DNA from: Filomicrobium sp.
GTDB lineage: Bacteria; Pseudomonadota; Alphaproteobacteria; Rhizobiales; Hyphomicrobiaceae
Reading direction: 5' to 3'
Assembly: GCA_017792465.1 (NCBI GenBank)
Contig: CP051234.1
Span: 3,752,501-3,816,500 of the forward strand
Length of the DNA stretch: 64,000 nt
Under the pieces are notes generated by a model. That model saw only the letters and a program-made list of their open reading frames with translations, did no database searches and was not told where the DNA came from. A program made the position numbers and the translations under genes. Shown here in pieces: positions 35,920 through 47,500 of this stretch; within the stretch, counting starts at the first letter, position 1; every line of letters begins with the position of its first letter.

Positions 35920-36324
35920 ATGGCCAAGGTGATATTCTACGAAAAGCCCGGCTGTATCGGAAACGCTCAACAAAAGAAGCTGCTGGTGAGTTCAGGCCAC
36001 GAGCTTGATGTTCGTGACATGACGACCGCTCCATGGTCGCCTGAAAAGTTGCGCCGGTTTTTCGGCGATAGGCCTGTCGCAGAATGGTTCAACCTGACTT
36101 CACCGCGCGTGAAGGCCGGTGAGATCAAGCCAGATGACCTCGATGAGAATGAAGCGCTTTCCATCTTGTGTTCCGACCCGTTGCTGATCCGCCGCCCGCT
36201 GATAGAGGTCGAAGGGCGGTGTGAAGTCGGGTTCGAGCGTGAACTCATCGCCGACTGGATCGGGCTGGCTGAAAGCGATGCCGATGTCGGGGAGGGGTGC
36301 CCGTCAACCGGCGGCGCAGATTAA
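35920..36324 (+). CDS. ArsC/Spx-like nitrogenase-associated protein
   Basis: A 134-residue thioredoxin-fold protein of the ArsC/Spx superfamily. It opens KVIFYEKPGCIGNAQQKKLL with one Cys (C12) where ArsC has its active site, without a second Cys at the CxxC place, and ends in an RRPLIEVEGRCEVGF segment. Members of this subfamily (annotated nitrogenase-associated, related to NifO) lie in nif clusters and may affect molybdenum or redox handling. ATG 35920 has GGAG about 10 bases upstream. It is in an operon with the TPR gene. Confidence 0.85.
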   Translation: MAKVIFYEKPGCIGNAQQKKLLVSSGHELDVRDMTTAPWSPEKLRRFFGDRPVAEWFNLTSPRVKAGEIKPDDLDENEALSILCSDPLLIRRPLIEVEGRCEVGFERELIADWIGLAESDADVGEGCPSTGGAD

Positions 36325-36529
36325 GGCGGGGCCAGCATCATTTCCGCGGCGGCGGCCTTTCTGCGGAAAAGAAGCGGCACCTTCTGCGATCTACCGACGC
36401 GGTCTTGCGAGTGCCTCTGCCGAATCGGACCTTAAGAGTGGGTTAACGATGTTGGGCGAAGCTGCACACATATTTGCCATGGTTATTTCGCAAATCGGAA
36501 GCTGCTTTTAGCGAATCGGCTCGCCTCAC

Positions 36530-37450
36530 ATGACGCAGAAGAAGCCCATGCTTGCTTGGAAGTCCTTGATTTGTCAGCACGTATTATTGGTGGCGCTGTT
36601 TGCTGCTGCGGCGATGAGCATCGACGTGGCCGCGGTGTCGGAGGCCAATGCCAAATCTCCCGGCACGCGATATTGCTTTCACGGTTATTGTCATCGCGTC
36701 GGGACGTTGGCGCAGACGCGGACGCTTGTGGGTTGGCGCGGCTACCTTCTGGCGTCCTATTATGACAGCTGCCGGCGAGACCGTTTGAATCCTTGCGGGT
36801 TGACGAGTTCGGGCGCCGTCTTCCGTCCCGACCTTCCTGACAATGCTGCAAGTCCGCTGCTTCCAGACGGCACCGTCATCCTTGCTTATAACCCCAAGAG
36901 CGGTGACGCTTCCGTTTTGCGGATCACCAACGCGGGGCCTTACAGCGGCAAGCGCAAGCTAGACGTTTCGCGCGCAGCTGCGGAAAAGCTCGGCTTCCGC
37001 CGGCAGGGCGTGGCGTCACTCGTTATCAGTGTGCTGCAAGCTCCGACGAGGGCCGAAGCGAGATACGTGCGTCGGCGCGTCTATCGAAAGGTTCCAGGTT
37101 ACCTGGGTCGGTTCGAGTCTTTCGACGCAGCGCTGGAGACAGCGAAAGATCGTCTCGATCTGCGTGAGGACGGTGACGAATGGGCTGTTCACGAAGTGGC
37201 GACAGGTGCGCCGATGCCGGGACCGCAGCTTGCCGTCTCGCCATCGCTCGCTCGCGAGATGGTCATCCTGCGCACGCGCCCTCGTCCGGTCAGCCGTCTC
37301 TTGCCGCTTTTGCAAGGACCACGGTTGGTGAGCCGAGACAGCATCAGGGCCGCTCAGCCGTCAGTCCCCTCCATCACGGCGATGGATTTCGCTTCGGGCT
37401 TTCGGGCATATCTACAGGAGCATACCGGTCTGGCATTGGCCGATTGGTAG
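36530..37450 (+). CDS. RlpA-like double-psi beta-barrel secreted protein
   Basis: A 306-residue secreted protein. A signal peptide (residues about 10-40) is followed by an RlpA-like barrel at about 76-170 (SYYDSCRRDRLNPCGLTSSGAVF, LPDGTVILAYNPKSG, then KLDVSRAAAEKLGFRRQGVA). RlpA proteins are septal peptidoglycan transglycosylases or binders. Here the usual NDRGPF reads TNAGPY, so the catalytic Asp seems lost and the protein may be non-enzymatic. Two Cys may pair (DSC..NPC). The C-terminal 130 residues are unrelated to SPOR. Start ATG 36530 has a weak ribosome site; Met 7 is an alternative. Confidence 0.75.
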   Translation: MTQKKPMLAWKSLICQHVLLVALFAAAAMSIDVAAVSEANAKSPGTRYCFHGYCHRVGTLAQTRTLVGWRGYLLASYYDSCRRDRLNPCGLTSSGAVFRPDLPDNAASPLLPDGTVILAYNPKSGDASVLRITNAGPYSGKRKLDVSRAAAEKLGFRRQGVASLVISVLQAPTRAEARYVRRRVYRKVPGYLGRFESFDAALETAKDRLDLREDGDEWAVHEVATGAPMPGPQLAVSPSLAREMVILRTRPRPVSRLLPLLQGPRLVSRDSIRAAQPSVPSITAMDFASGFRAYLQEHTGLALADW

Positions 37451-37632
37451 GCATGGCCCGAGCGCCAGCACAGCTTCCCATCATTTGGTGGGCGTGGCGC
37501 AGTGAAACCATCCGGTAGCCGAATTTACAGCGCCTTTCGTGCCCGGTGCTTGCTCAACACCAATGAACGCAGACTGTCGAATGTTCTCGCTGCAGTTTTG
37601 TGCAATTAAGCCGAAGGCTGAAGGCGTCGAGT

Positions 37633-37668
37633 TAGCTGGGCGATCGATATTCGCCCGGCTATTTTTTT
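37633..37668 (+). terminator. Rho-independent terminator
   Basis: TAGCTGGGCGA (37633-37643) pairs with TCGCCCGGCTA (37651-37661), 11 bp with one T-G wobble around a 7-base loop, followed by seven T. It ends the RlpA-like transcript, about 180 bases after its stop. Apart from this, the 331-base gap 37451-37781 shows nothing recognisable. Confidence 0.85.
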
Positions 37669-37781
37669 GCATATCAAATCGCTTTTCGCTAAGCGCGGAG
37701 AATTTCTAACGGTGGCATTGCAGGGGCTCGATGAAATTCGTTTGGATCTGAATTTCCCTACGATTTCCAAATCCTATTTCG

Positions 37782-38330
37782 TCACAAAAGCTTCGTATAA
37801 GCTTCAGCGAAGCCGCTCAGTGCGATTGGAATCCGAATTTCTTTTTTTGCCAGGTTCTGGAAAGAAACGGTGAGCGATTTTCCGCTCTTCAAAGTTTTGA
37901 GCAATGAAGCATCGATTGCCAAACCGACGTAGCAACCCTTGGCATCGCAAGTCTGGACAGGCTCTTTCTTGGCGGGCTTTTCGTCGATCTGCAAAGATAC
38001 GCCGGGCGGCAGGAACATGCCGTGAGGGAGCTGCACCATCATCGTCGGGTCCTTGGCGCCTTTCGGCAGACGTACGGTGATCCCCAGCAGGAGCTGGCCG
38101 GTCTTCTTGATTGTCAGCCGCTGAACGGCTTCGCAACTGACCTGGCCCGTCAACGATGCGCAATTGACAATCCATGGAATTTTCGGAGCTGCTGCTTTCG
38201 TGGAGGCGGCTGTTTCTTTTGGGGCTGTTTTTGATTTCTTCGCCTGGGCGAGCGCTGATTGATTGAGCCCGAAATTCGCTGAGGCCAGCAGGCAAATGCC
38301 CAAGACAATTGAAAGCTTCGGACTACGCAT
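37782..38330 (-). CDS. IalB-like secreted protein
   Basis: A 182-residue periplasmic protein with the invasion-associated locus B layout. A signal peptide ends near SALAQA, an Ala/Lys/Thr-rich linker (about 30-53) follows, then the domain with IPWIVNCASLTGQVSCEAVQ (two Cys), LPHGMFLPPGVSLQID (typical of IalB) and a second Cys pair TCDAKGCYVGL. Four Cys likely form two disulfides. The function in alphaproteobacteria is unclear; IalB in Bartonella is linked to host-cell entry. ATG 38330 has GGAGAAAAGG upstream; a longer frame to 38357 is unlikely. Confidence 0.85.
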   Translation of the reverse strand: MRSPKLSIVLGICLLASANFGLNQSALAQAKKSKTAPKETAASTKAAAPKIPWIVNCASLTGQVSCEAVQRLTIKKTGQLLLGITVRLPKGAKDPTMMVQLPHGMFLPPGVSLQIDEKPAKKEPVQTCDAKGCYVGLAIDASLLKTLKSGKSLTVSFQNLAKKEIRIPIALSGFAEAYTKLL

Positions 38331-38554
38331 GGCCTTTTCTCCGTCAATGGAACGCATTTGCTGATGGCCAGTCTGTTAGTCCGCTTGCCTGTTTATTTCA
38401 ACAGTTGGTGTTGAGATTTTTTCTGTTGCGGCAAAAGCACGCCCAATTCGTTGGGTCTGTCATTCTTTGCAGCTGTAATAAATCTGTATTTGAGCGGGTG
38501 TTACCTGCGAGCGTCGGCGCATTTGTTGCGCGTAAGGCGGCGTGGGGTGTTGGT

Positions 38555-41500
38555 ATGCGTAGGTGTTTTGGTCCGCTCGATAAGGCTTTATTCACAGGGT
38601 TTTCCACGTGGATAAAGCACGGTCGTCGCGCAACTTTGGCAGCGGTCGCAGTCGCATTGCTCGCCCCCTACCAAGCCCAAGCGCAGGTCAATTCGACGTG
38701 CAGCGTTTCGGGTTCGACAGCGACCTGCTCGGACGTCCCGTCCGCCGGGATCCGCTACACGAGCGGCGTCGATACGGTTGTCGTCAACGACCCGACGCCA
38801 ACCGGTTCAGCGGTCAACATCAGCAATGCGACAGTCGGCGTCTTCCTTTCTGCTGACGGAACTTCGGGCACGTCCGGGATTGCCAGCCCGACGCTTTCGA
38901 CGGTGACGGTGACCAACGACAATGGGACGACCAACGACACCAGCGACGACTACGATGAGACGTTGCTCGTTGTTCAAAGTTCAGGTGCGCGTGTCCAGGA
39001 CAACGCCGGCAACGATGTGCGCGTTGAAGTGCAAAATGGCGTGCAGGTTTATGTCGACGCCGTCACCGATCAGGTCATTACCGAGGCTGATCTCACAGAC
39101 TTTTCGGATACCTACGGTAACGCTTCGCTGGGTTCACCCGGCGGGGCCGTCAATCTCGACAACAACGCCGATTTGACGACAACCGGCGCGAATGGCGTCG
39201 TTGGTCAGTCCAAAGGCGGCGACGGCGGCAATGGCGGCGTCGTCAACCTATTGCTCGTGTCCTTCGGCAAGGACGGTAAGGATGCCCAAAACGGGCAGTC
39301 TGTCGTCGTGACCAATTCTGGTGACGTCACCGTCAATGGCGCAACGACCGATACCGTCGGTATCCTCGCGTTGAGCCAGGGCGGCGAAGGCGGCGATGGT
39401 GGCGGTTCGTTTGGTCTTATCGTCTCGGACGCCGGGGCCGGTGGGGATGGCGGCGATGGGGCGGCTGTTTATGTCGGCACCACGGCGTCCTCCAACATCG
39501 TGACGACAGGTGAAGCCGGGCACGGAATTTATGCCAAAAGCTCTGGCGGGGATGGTGGTCGCGGCGGTTCGGGAGCCGGTGCTGTGGCGCTCGGCAGCAA
39601 AGGCGGACAAGGCGGCGTCGGCGGGACGGTCGAGGTCGTCAATGCCGGATCGATCACGACAAGCGGCGATTATGCGCACGGTATTTATGGGTTCAGCCTG
39701 GGGGCCGGGTCGGGTTCCGGTAGCAGCAGCGCTGGGCTTGTCGCAGTCGGTGGCGGAGGTGGCGGCAACGCAGATTCCGACACCGTTACGATTTCCAACA
39801 CCGGCAATATTCAGACCGGCGGCGTACAAGCCTACGCGATCTTGGCGCAATCGATTGGCGGCGGCGGCGGAGATGGCGGCTCGGCCGGCGGCATTTTTGG
39901 CTCGGTTGGCGGTTCAGGTGGCTCGGGTGGCGATGCTTCGACGGTGATCGTCTGCCAGGGCGGGACGTACAATTCGACGACGGGGCAATGCACGGGCGCA
40001 GCCAGTGGTAGCGTCGTCAAGACGACGGGTGAAAAGTCCGCGGCGATCATTGCGCAATCGATCGGTGGCGGCGGCGGCACCGGCGGCGATGCTGTTTCGG
40101 CAGGTCCGGTCGGGTCTGTTGCAGTTGGCGGCAACGGAGGCCTTGGTGGTCTGGCTGGTGAGGTTCACGTCACCGCGAATGGCACGCTGACGACGACCGG
40201 ATCCGGAGAAGCCTATGGGATTCTTGCCCAGTCGATTGGTGGTGGCGGCGGCCAAGGAGGACGGGCGATTGCGGCGTCCATCGGGACCGGGGTCAGCGTT
40301 TCGGTGGCGCTTGGCGGCGATGGCGGAACCGGCAACAGCGGCGACGATGTCTACGTTGATTCGACCGCGAACATTTCCACGCTTGGCGATCGCGCGGCAG
40401 GCATTTCGGCACAATCGATCGGTGGCGGTGGCGGAGCCGGGGGGCTGTCCGTCGCCGCCACACTGAGCCAAGGCGCGTCGGCTGCGGTGAGCGTCGGCGG
40501 TTCGGGCGGGACAGGTGGCGATGGTCAAGCGGTGACGGTCAATCCGACATCCGGTTCCATCACGACATCCGGCACAAGTGCGCATGGCGTCTTCGCCCAG
40601 TCGGTCGGCGGCGGCGGCGGATCCGGCGGTCTCGCGGTGGCGGCAAGCGCCAGCATCAGCGGCAACATCAACGTCGGTCTTGGCGGGACGGGTGCGGCCG
40701 GGGGGGACGCGGGCACAGTAACGTTGAACAGCGGTGCTGAAATCGAGACCGGTGGCATCGGGGCTTACGGCCTTTACGCGCAATCTATTGGCGGCGGTGG
40801 TGGTGATGGCGGCACTTCGGTTGCCGCAGGCCTGAGCGCGACAGCTTCGATCGCCGTTGGTGTCGGCGGGACCGGCGGCGGTGGCGGGACGGGCAGCCTC
40901 GTTAATGTCGACAACGAGGGCAACGTCACAACGACTGCTGACCAGTCGACGGCGATCCTCGCTCAGTCGGTTGGCGGCGGCGGTGGTGCCGGCGGTAATG
41001 CGCTGACCTTCGCGGGGGCCGGCGGCATCGTTGCCGGTGCGGTGACCGTAGGGCTTGGTGGCGAAGGCAGCGACGGCGGCGCGGGTGGCGAGGTTCAACT
41101 CGATAACACGACCGGTGCGATCACAACGAGCGGCGCCAATTCGACCGCGCTGCTGGCACAATCCATCGGCGGCGGCGGTGGCGCCGGCGGCTTTGCGGTT
41201 GCTGGCTCTCTGGCTGTCAGTAAGGACGGCAGCATCGGCGTTTCGGTTGCACTTGGTGGCGGCGGCGGTGCGGGCGGGACGTCCGATGTGGTGACCGTCA
41301 ACAACGCCGGGACGATCGTGACTGGGGCGGATTATGCCAACGGCACGATTTCGGATGGCTCGTCGGGTATCGTTGCGCAGTCGATTGCCGGTGGCGGTGG
41401 TGCTGGGGGCACGTCGGTTGCCGCGTCTCTCAGCTTCAGCAAGGGCGGCGCGGCGTCTGTTGGCGTCAGCCTCGGCGGCGATGGCGGTTCAGGCGGCATT

Positions 41501-44500
41501 GCAGACGCCGTCACGGTCGATAACGATGGCAGCATCACGACGCGCGGTGCGGATTCATTTGGCATCCTGGCGCAATCGGTCGGTGGTGCCGGTGGTGCGG
41601 GTGGCTTGAGCGTCGGCGCGACACTCAGCGGTTCGGGAAGCGGGTCGGGCTCGGTCAGCGTTGCGCTTGGCGGGTCCGGCGGTGCGGGGTCGGAGGGCAA
41701 GTCTGTCACCATCGACAACAGCAACACGATTTCGACCGATGGCGCGCGCGCGGTGGGCATCGCCGGGCAATCGATCGGTGGGGCCGGCGGTGCAGGCGGC
41801 ACGTCGGTTGCCGGGGCTTTGAATTTTGCGAAGGGCAGCGGGATCGCTGTCGGCGTTGGTCTTGGCGGCCTCGGCGGTGACGGCGGCTCGGCCTCGCTGG
41901 TCGATATCGATAACACCGGTGCGATCACAACGGCGGGTGCAGATGCCGCCGGTATTCTCGGGCAATCGATTGGTGGGCAAGGTGGCCTTGGTGGTCTCAA
42001 CGTCTCTGGCGCGATCAATGCCTCGCAAAGTGCTGGCGGATCGGTTTCTGTCGGGCTTGGCGGCGCTGGCGGCAGCGGCGGCACGTCCGGTGACGTCGAT
42101 ATCTTCAACTCTGGTGCGATCACCACGACGGAAGCGCGCGCGGGCGGTATCATCGCGCAGTCGATTGGCGGTGAAGGCGGACAAGGCGGCCTGTCGATCA
42201 GCTTTGCGGCCGGGATTTCAAAGGACGCCGCCGGCGCTGTTTCGGTTTCGCTCGGCGGCTCGGGCGGCGGTGGCGGAACGGCCGGTGGCGTGACTGTCAC
42301 CAACTCTGGGGCGATTGCAACGTCGGGTTCATCGAATACCAATGTGGACGGCGAACGCGTCAATACCGATGCCCATGCGATCCTGGCCCAGTCGATCGGT
42401 GGGTCCGGCGGGATCGGCGGTGTGGGTGGAAGTGCGGCGATCGCGGTTGGTCAGCAGAAGAGCGGTTCAGTCTCGGTTGCCGTTGGTGGCCAAGGTGGTG
42501 ACGGCGGTACGGCTGGAACGGTGTACGTCGACAACAGCGGCAACCTGTCGACGGGTGGCGACAACTCAATCGGCCTTGTCGCGCAATCGATTGGCGGTGG
42601 TGGCGGCGCGGGCGGTGCAGCGGCATCGCTGTCGTTTGCGTTCTCTCAGCAAAGCAATTCGGGTTCGGTTGGCGTTGCCGTCGGCGGCGGTGGCGGAGCC
42701 GGTGTGAGTGCCGACACCGTCGACGTTCTAAGTTCCGGCAACATCGCGACGACGGGCGAAAGCGCATTCGGCATTCTTGCCCAGTCTATTGGCGGCGATG
42801 GTGGCCAAGGCGGCTTCACAGTTGCTGCAACAGGTACGGTTTCGCGCGAAGTGAGCGGTGCGGTTGGCGTGTCGGTCGGCGGAGCTGGCGGCACTGGTGG
42901 CACGGCGGGAGACGTTAACGTCGGTGGAGTTGCCGGTCTTAGCGGCAATATTTCAACGCAGGGTGAAAACGCTTCGGCGGTTGTTGCGCAATCGATCGGT
43001 GGCGGCGGCGGCTCGGGCGGGTTCGCCGGATCGCTGACGGGGGTCATCAACCAGGGCAAGAACAAACGCACGTTGGCACTTGGCGTGACCGTTGGCGGTT
43101 TCGGTGGCGACGGCGGTGCTGCCGGGGCGGTTGATGTTTCGACGGCGTCCGATGCGGTCATTTCAACGCAGGGCGACTTCGCCTACGGGATCCTCGCGCA
43201 ATCGATTGGTGGCAAGGGCGGCAATGGCGGTGGGGCGCTGGGCGCGGTCATTAATTCTGCGACTGGCGGTAACAGCTCTCTCAACGCCTCGATTACGGTT
43301 GGCGGATTTGGCGGCGATGGCGCGAAGGCGAGCACCGTCAACGTCGCGAATGCCGGGGCGATTTACACCGGCGATCCGTCGGAAGCATTTGCGGGCCAGT
43401 TTGCGCACGGCATTCTTGCGCAGTCGATCGGTGGCGACGGCGGCTCAGGCGGCTTCAGCGGATCGATCGCGTTTGCTGTCGGCGCCAGCAACCAGTCGGG
43501 CAACAATTACAACCTTTCGACGTCGGTTGGCGGCTTTGGCGGTACGGGCGCCGATGCCAGCACGGTGACGGTGAGCAACACGGGGTCTGTCGTCACTTAC
43601 GGCGAACGGGCGCGCGGCATCTTTGCCCAGTCTGTCGGCGGTGGCGGCGGTGCAGGTGGCGACACCGGTCTGGGTGACGATGTCTGGGGTGAAAACTTCC
43701 TTCTCGACACTGCCGTCTCGAAGATTGCATCCGGCAACTTCAGCGAGCTCGATCTCGGAGCGGGTGGTGCTTATGCCGGCGGATATGGCGCCAACAGCCA
43801 TAGTCTCGCAGCGTCGGTCGGCGGCTTTGGCGGTGCCGGCGGCGATGGCGGACTGGTCGACGTTGATAACGACGGAACGATCATCACGTTCGGTACTAAA
43901 GGTCACGCGATCTTCGCGCAGTCGGTCGGCGGTGGGGGCGGTCAGGGCGGGATCAGTACGTCGGCAACGGCAGCAGCGGCTGCGAGCAACTCCACATCCA
44001 TTTCTCTCGCGGTTGGTGGCTTTGGCGGCGCGGCCGGCGATGGCGGCGATGTCGACGTCGATAACTCCGGCGATATCATCACGGTCTATCACGGCGCGTA
44101 TGGTGTCTTTGCGCAATCGGTGGGTGGCGGCGGCGGCGATGGCGGAGACACGCGCGGCTTCACGTTGCAAAGAAAAGACACGTCGCTTGGCAAGAACGTC
44201 AAACCAGGCAAGCAGTTGACGGTGACTGTCGGAGGCTTCGGTGGGGCCGGCGGCGATTCCGGCGTCGTTGATGTCGACAACGACGGCAACATCCTGACTT
44301 TCGGAACGGGCTCTGTCGGCATCTTCGCACAGACCGTGGGCGGTGGTGGCGGGACCGGCGGCAACTCGTCGGTATCTAACAAGGAACTCTCGGCGCTCTT
44401 TGAAAATGACTCGACGGTCAAGAAGCAATTCCTGTCGCAGAAGTACAAGCTGGCGCTTGGCGGCTTCGGCGGTAAAGGCGGCATCGGCCGGGAAGTGACC

Positions 44501-47500
44501 GTCACCAACAGGGGTTCGATCACGACGGTCGGTGAGCAAGCGACGGGGATTTATGCGCAGTCGGTCGGCGGTGGCGGCGGCACCGGCGGCAAGGCCAGCA
44601 CGGGCTTCTCAGGCGATCTCTCGATCGGCGGCTTTGGTGGCGTCGGCAATGACGGTGGGCAGGTTGTTATTGCCAACACCGGTGCGATTACGACGACCGA
44701 CAATCTTGCCGACGGCATCTTTGCGCAGTCGGTTGGTGGCGGCGGCGGCGATGGCGGCGCGGCAGATTTCGGCGATGCGCGTTCGGCGCGCGGCGAACTC
44801 ATCAAGGCGATCCGCAAGGATGGCTTCAAGGATGGGTTGAAGGGCTTTGCCAAGAAGCTGTTCTTGCCGACATTCGGGATCGGGGTCGGCGGTTTTGGCG
44901 GTGCATCGGGTGACGGCGGCGAGGTTGTCGTTTGTAACGGCGCCAATTCCGATGGTGCTGGCGGGTGTTCAGGATCGTTCAGCGGTGCAACGATTTCAAC
45001 GACAGGCAACGCTTCGCACGGCATCTTCGCGCAGTCGGTCGGTGGTGGCGGCGGCGCGGGCGGCCAGGCCTATCTGACGAACGTCGGCAAGATTGGTATC
45101 GGTGGACTGGGTGGCGCAGCGGGTGACGGCGGCACGGTCACTGTTGTCAATAACGGCTCCATCTATACGCAAGGCTATGGGGCCTACGGCGTGTTTGCGC
45201 AATCCGTCGGGGGGGGCGGCGGCCTTGCCGGTGACATCACGTTCGGGATTGAGAATTTCGGTAAAGACGAGTCGAAGCTGGTGCGCGGGCTCGTGCAGTA
45301 CACCGACGCCAGTCAGGTGCCGGGCATCGACCTGGATGGCGATGGGACTGTGTCATCGGCTGAGACGACGGCCTCGCAAGAGCTCTTCGGGTTTGGGACC
45401 AACGCGCTCGACGAAAGCCTGGATATCGACAGCAACGGGTTGCCGATTTCAGATGAACTCGCAGCGCAGTTCGTCGCCCTTTACGATCAGAACACCGGCG
45501 CCGACCCGATGGCCTTTTCTCCCGCCGACCCGCTCAACGGGCAGTCGACGAGCAGCCTTGATGGGGCGGTATCGGCGGCTCTTCTTGCTGCGCTCGATAC
45601 GGCGGGCATCGACATGAAGGACGCGATCACCGCCGGCCTGAAGGCGGCCTATCCGGGGCTCGCGACCGAGATCGACAATCTGACGGGCAGCCAGGTTCTG
45701 GAGTTCCTGCAGAAGGCCTTCACGACCGACGGGACCTCGATCACGTTGAATACGGGTGAGGTTTTTGACCTCTTGAACGGGATCACGGGCGATGGCGGGG
45801 CGGTCAGCGTGACGACGACCGGCAACATCGTCGTGACGGGCGGGACAAGCGCCGATAGCGAGGAACGCGCCGGTTCGATTGGCATCTTCGCGCAGTCGGT
45901 CGGCGGTGGCGGCGGTATTGTCGGCAACACGGTTGAAGTGACCGAAGCGGAAATCGGCGTCGACCTCAACCTGGACGGCGATACGGATGACACATTCGAT
46001 GTCTCCGATGGCTCCGCATTCGCGGGCACGGTCGGCGGCAAGGGCAAAGGCGGGACCGTTTATGTCAAGCATACCGGTTCGATCCTGTCGCCATCCTGGA
46101 ACGGTTACGGCATTTTCGCGCAGAGCACCGGCGGTGATGGCGGTAGCAATATTTCGATCGACGTCGATGGCGGTACGATCCAGGGCGGCGAAAACGAAGG
46201 GGCGGCCATCCTCATCGACGGCGGCGACGCCAACACGCTGACGATCGGCGAAGACAGCTACATTTATTCGGTCAACGATCGTGCCATCATCAGCGGCGAC
46301 GAAGACGAGACCGTCTCGAACTCGGGCACGGTTGTCGGGGATGTCGACTTGGGCAAGGGGACGAACTCTTTTGCCAATGAATCGACAGCGATCTTTGAAT
46401 CCCGCACCACCATCGGGCTGAACGGCGGGGCATTCACAAACGCCGGGACCTTCAACGTATCGGGCTCGGGAAGCGCTGGGCGCACGCGCCTGGCGGGTAG
46501 CTTCCAGCAAACCGGAAGCGGGCAATATGTCGTCGATTTGAATTTTGGCGCTCGTTCGTCTGACGTTTTGCGCGTCACAGGAAACGCGGACCTGGCAGGC
46601 AAGGTTGTTCCGAACCTGCTGACGTTTTCTCGCAGGGCTCCTGCCGAACTCGTCCTACTATCGCTTGGCGGTCTGACCGATAGCGGCATCGACGTTCAAG
46701 ATACCGCGGTGATCGATTACGGTGTCGTTTTTGACGGAAATGAATTCAAGATCGAGATCCTTGATGTCGACTTCGGTCTTGGCGGCGGCGGAGGTGGTGG
46801 CCTGACACCGAACGAGGAAGAGGTTGGCGAGTTCCTCAATACCATTGTGAACGGTGACGGCTCGGCGTCTCTTGGAGAATTCTTCGCCTACCTTGCCAAT
46901 CTGCAAGATCCCTCGCTTATTCCAGATATTCTGGAGCGGCTTCACGCGGAGCCTTATGCGGCTTTGCTGACGCCGACGCTTTATTCCTCGCAGCGCTTTG
47001 GCAATGAGATGCAGAGTTGCCCGGTGGCCGGCGACGTGAGCGCCATCATCAACGAAGGCCAGTGTATCTGGGCGCGCTTCTCGGCCGGCTCGTTCGATAA
47101 GGAAGAGACCGCGGACTACAACGGTATCCAGGAGACCACGCAGCGGTTTACGGCAGGCGCACAGCTGGCGCTTTCGCCGAACTGGCGGCTTGGCGGTGCT
47201 CTCGAATTCGAACAAGCCGATTCCAACGTCAGCGATCTCTCGACGGCTGAATTGGAGCGATTCAGCTTCGGCGGTGTCCTCAAATTCCAGAAGGATGACT
47301 GGATCCTGACGGCGGCTGCCTCCGGTGGCGTCGCCACGCACGATGTCACGCGGTATCTCAACCTCACCGACATTGTTTCCTACGCCGATCAAGCGTTCGC
47401 CGATGTCGACGTGCGCTATGCGAACGTTCAGGCGCGGGCCGCGCACCTCTTCAACCTGGGCCGGGGGGCGTACATCAAGCCGATTGTCGATCTCAACGCC

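Noticed and set aside
36341-36369. Hairpin TTTCCGC/GCGGAAA after the ArsC-like gene
   Set aside because: Only 7 bp, a long loop and no T tract. It is not called a terminator.
39914-41161. Long minus-strand open frames under the autotransporter (also 41332-42363 and 43445-44539)
   Set aside because: They lie exactly opposite the Gly-rich repeats, translate to low-complexity Ala/Pro/Asp/Arg-rich text and show no ribosome sites. They are shadows of the repeat-bearing gene.
39190-46150. Possible CRISPR or satellite array
   Set aside because: The periodicity comes from coding repeats of 180-225 bases that vary in length and sequence inside an open frame; there are no short identical repeats with unique spacers.
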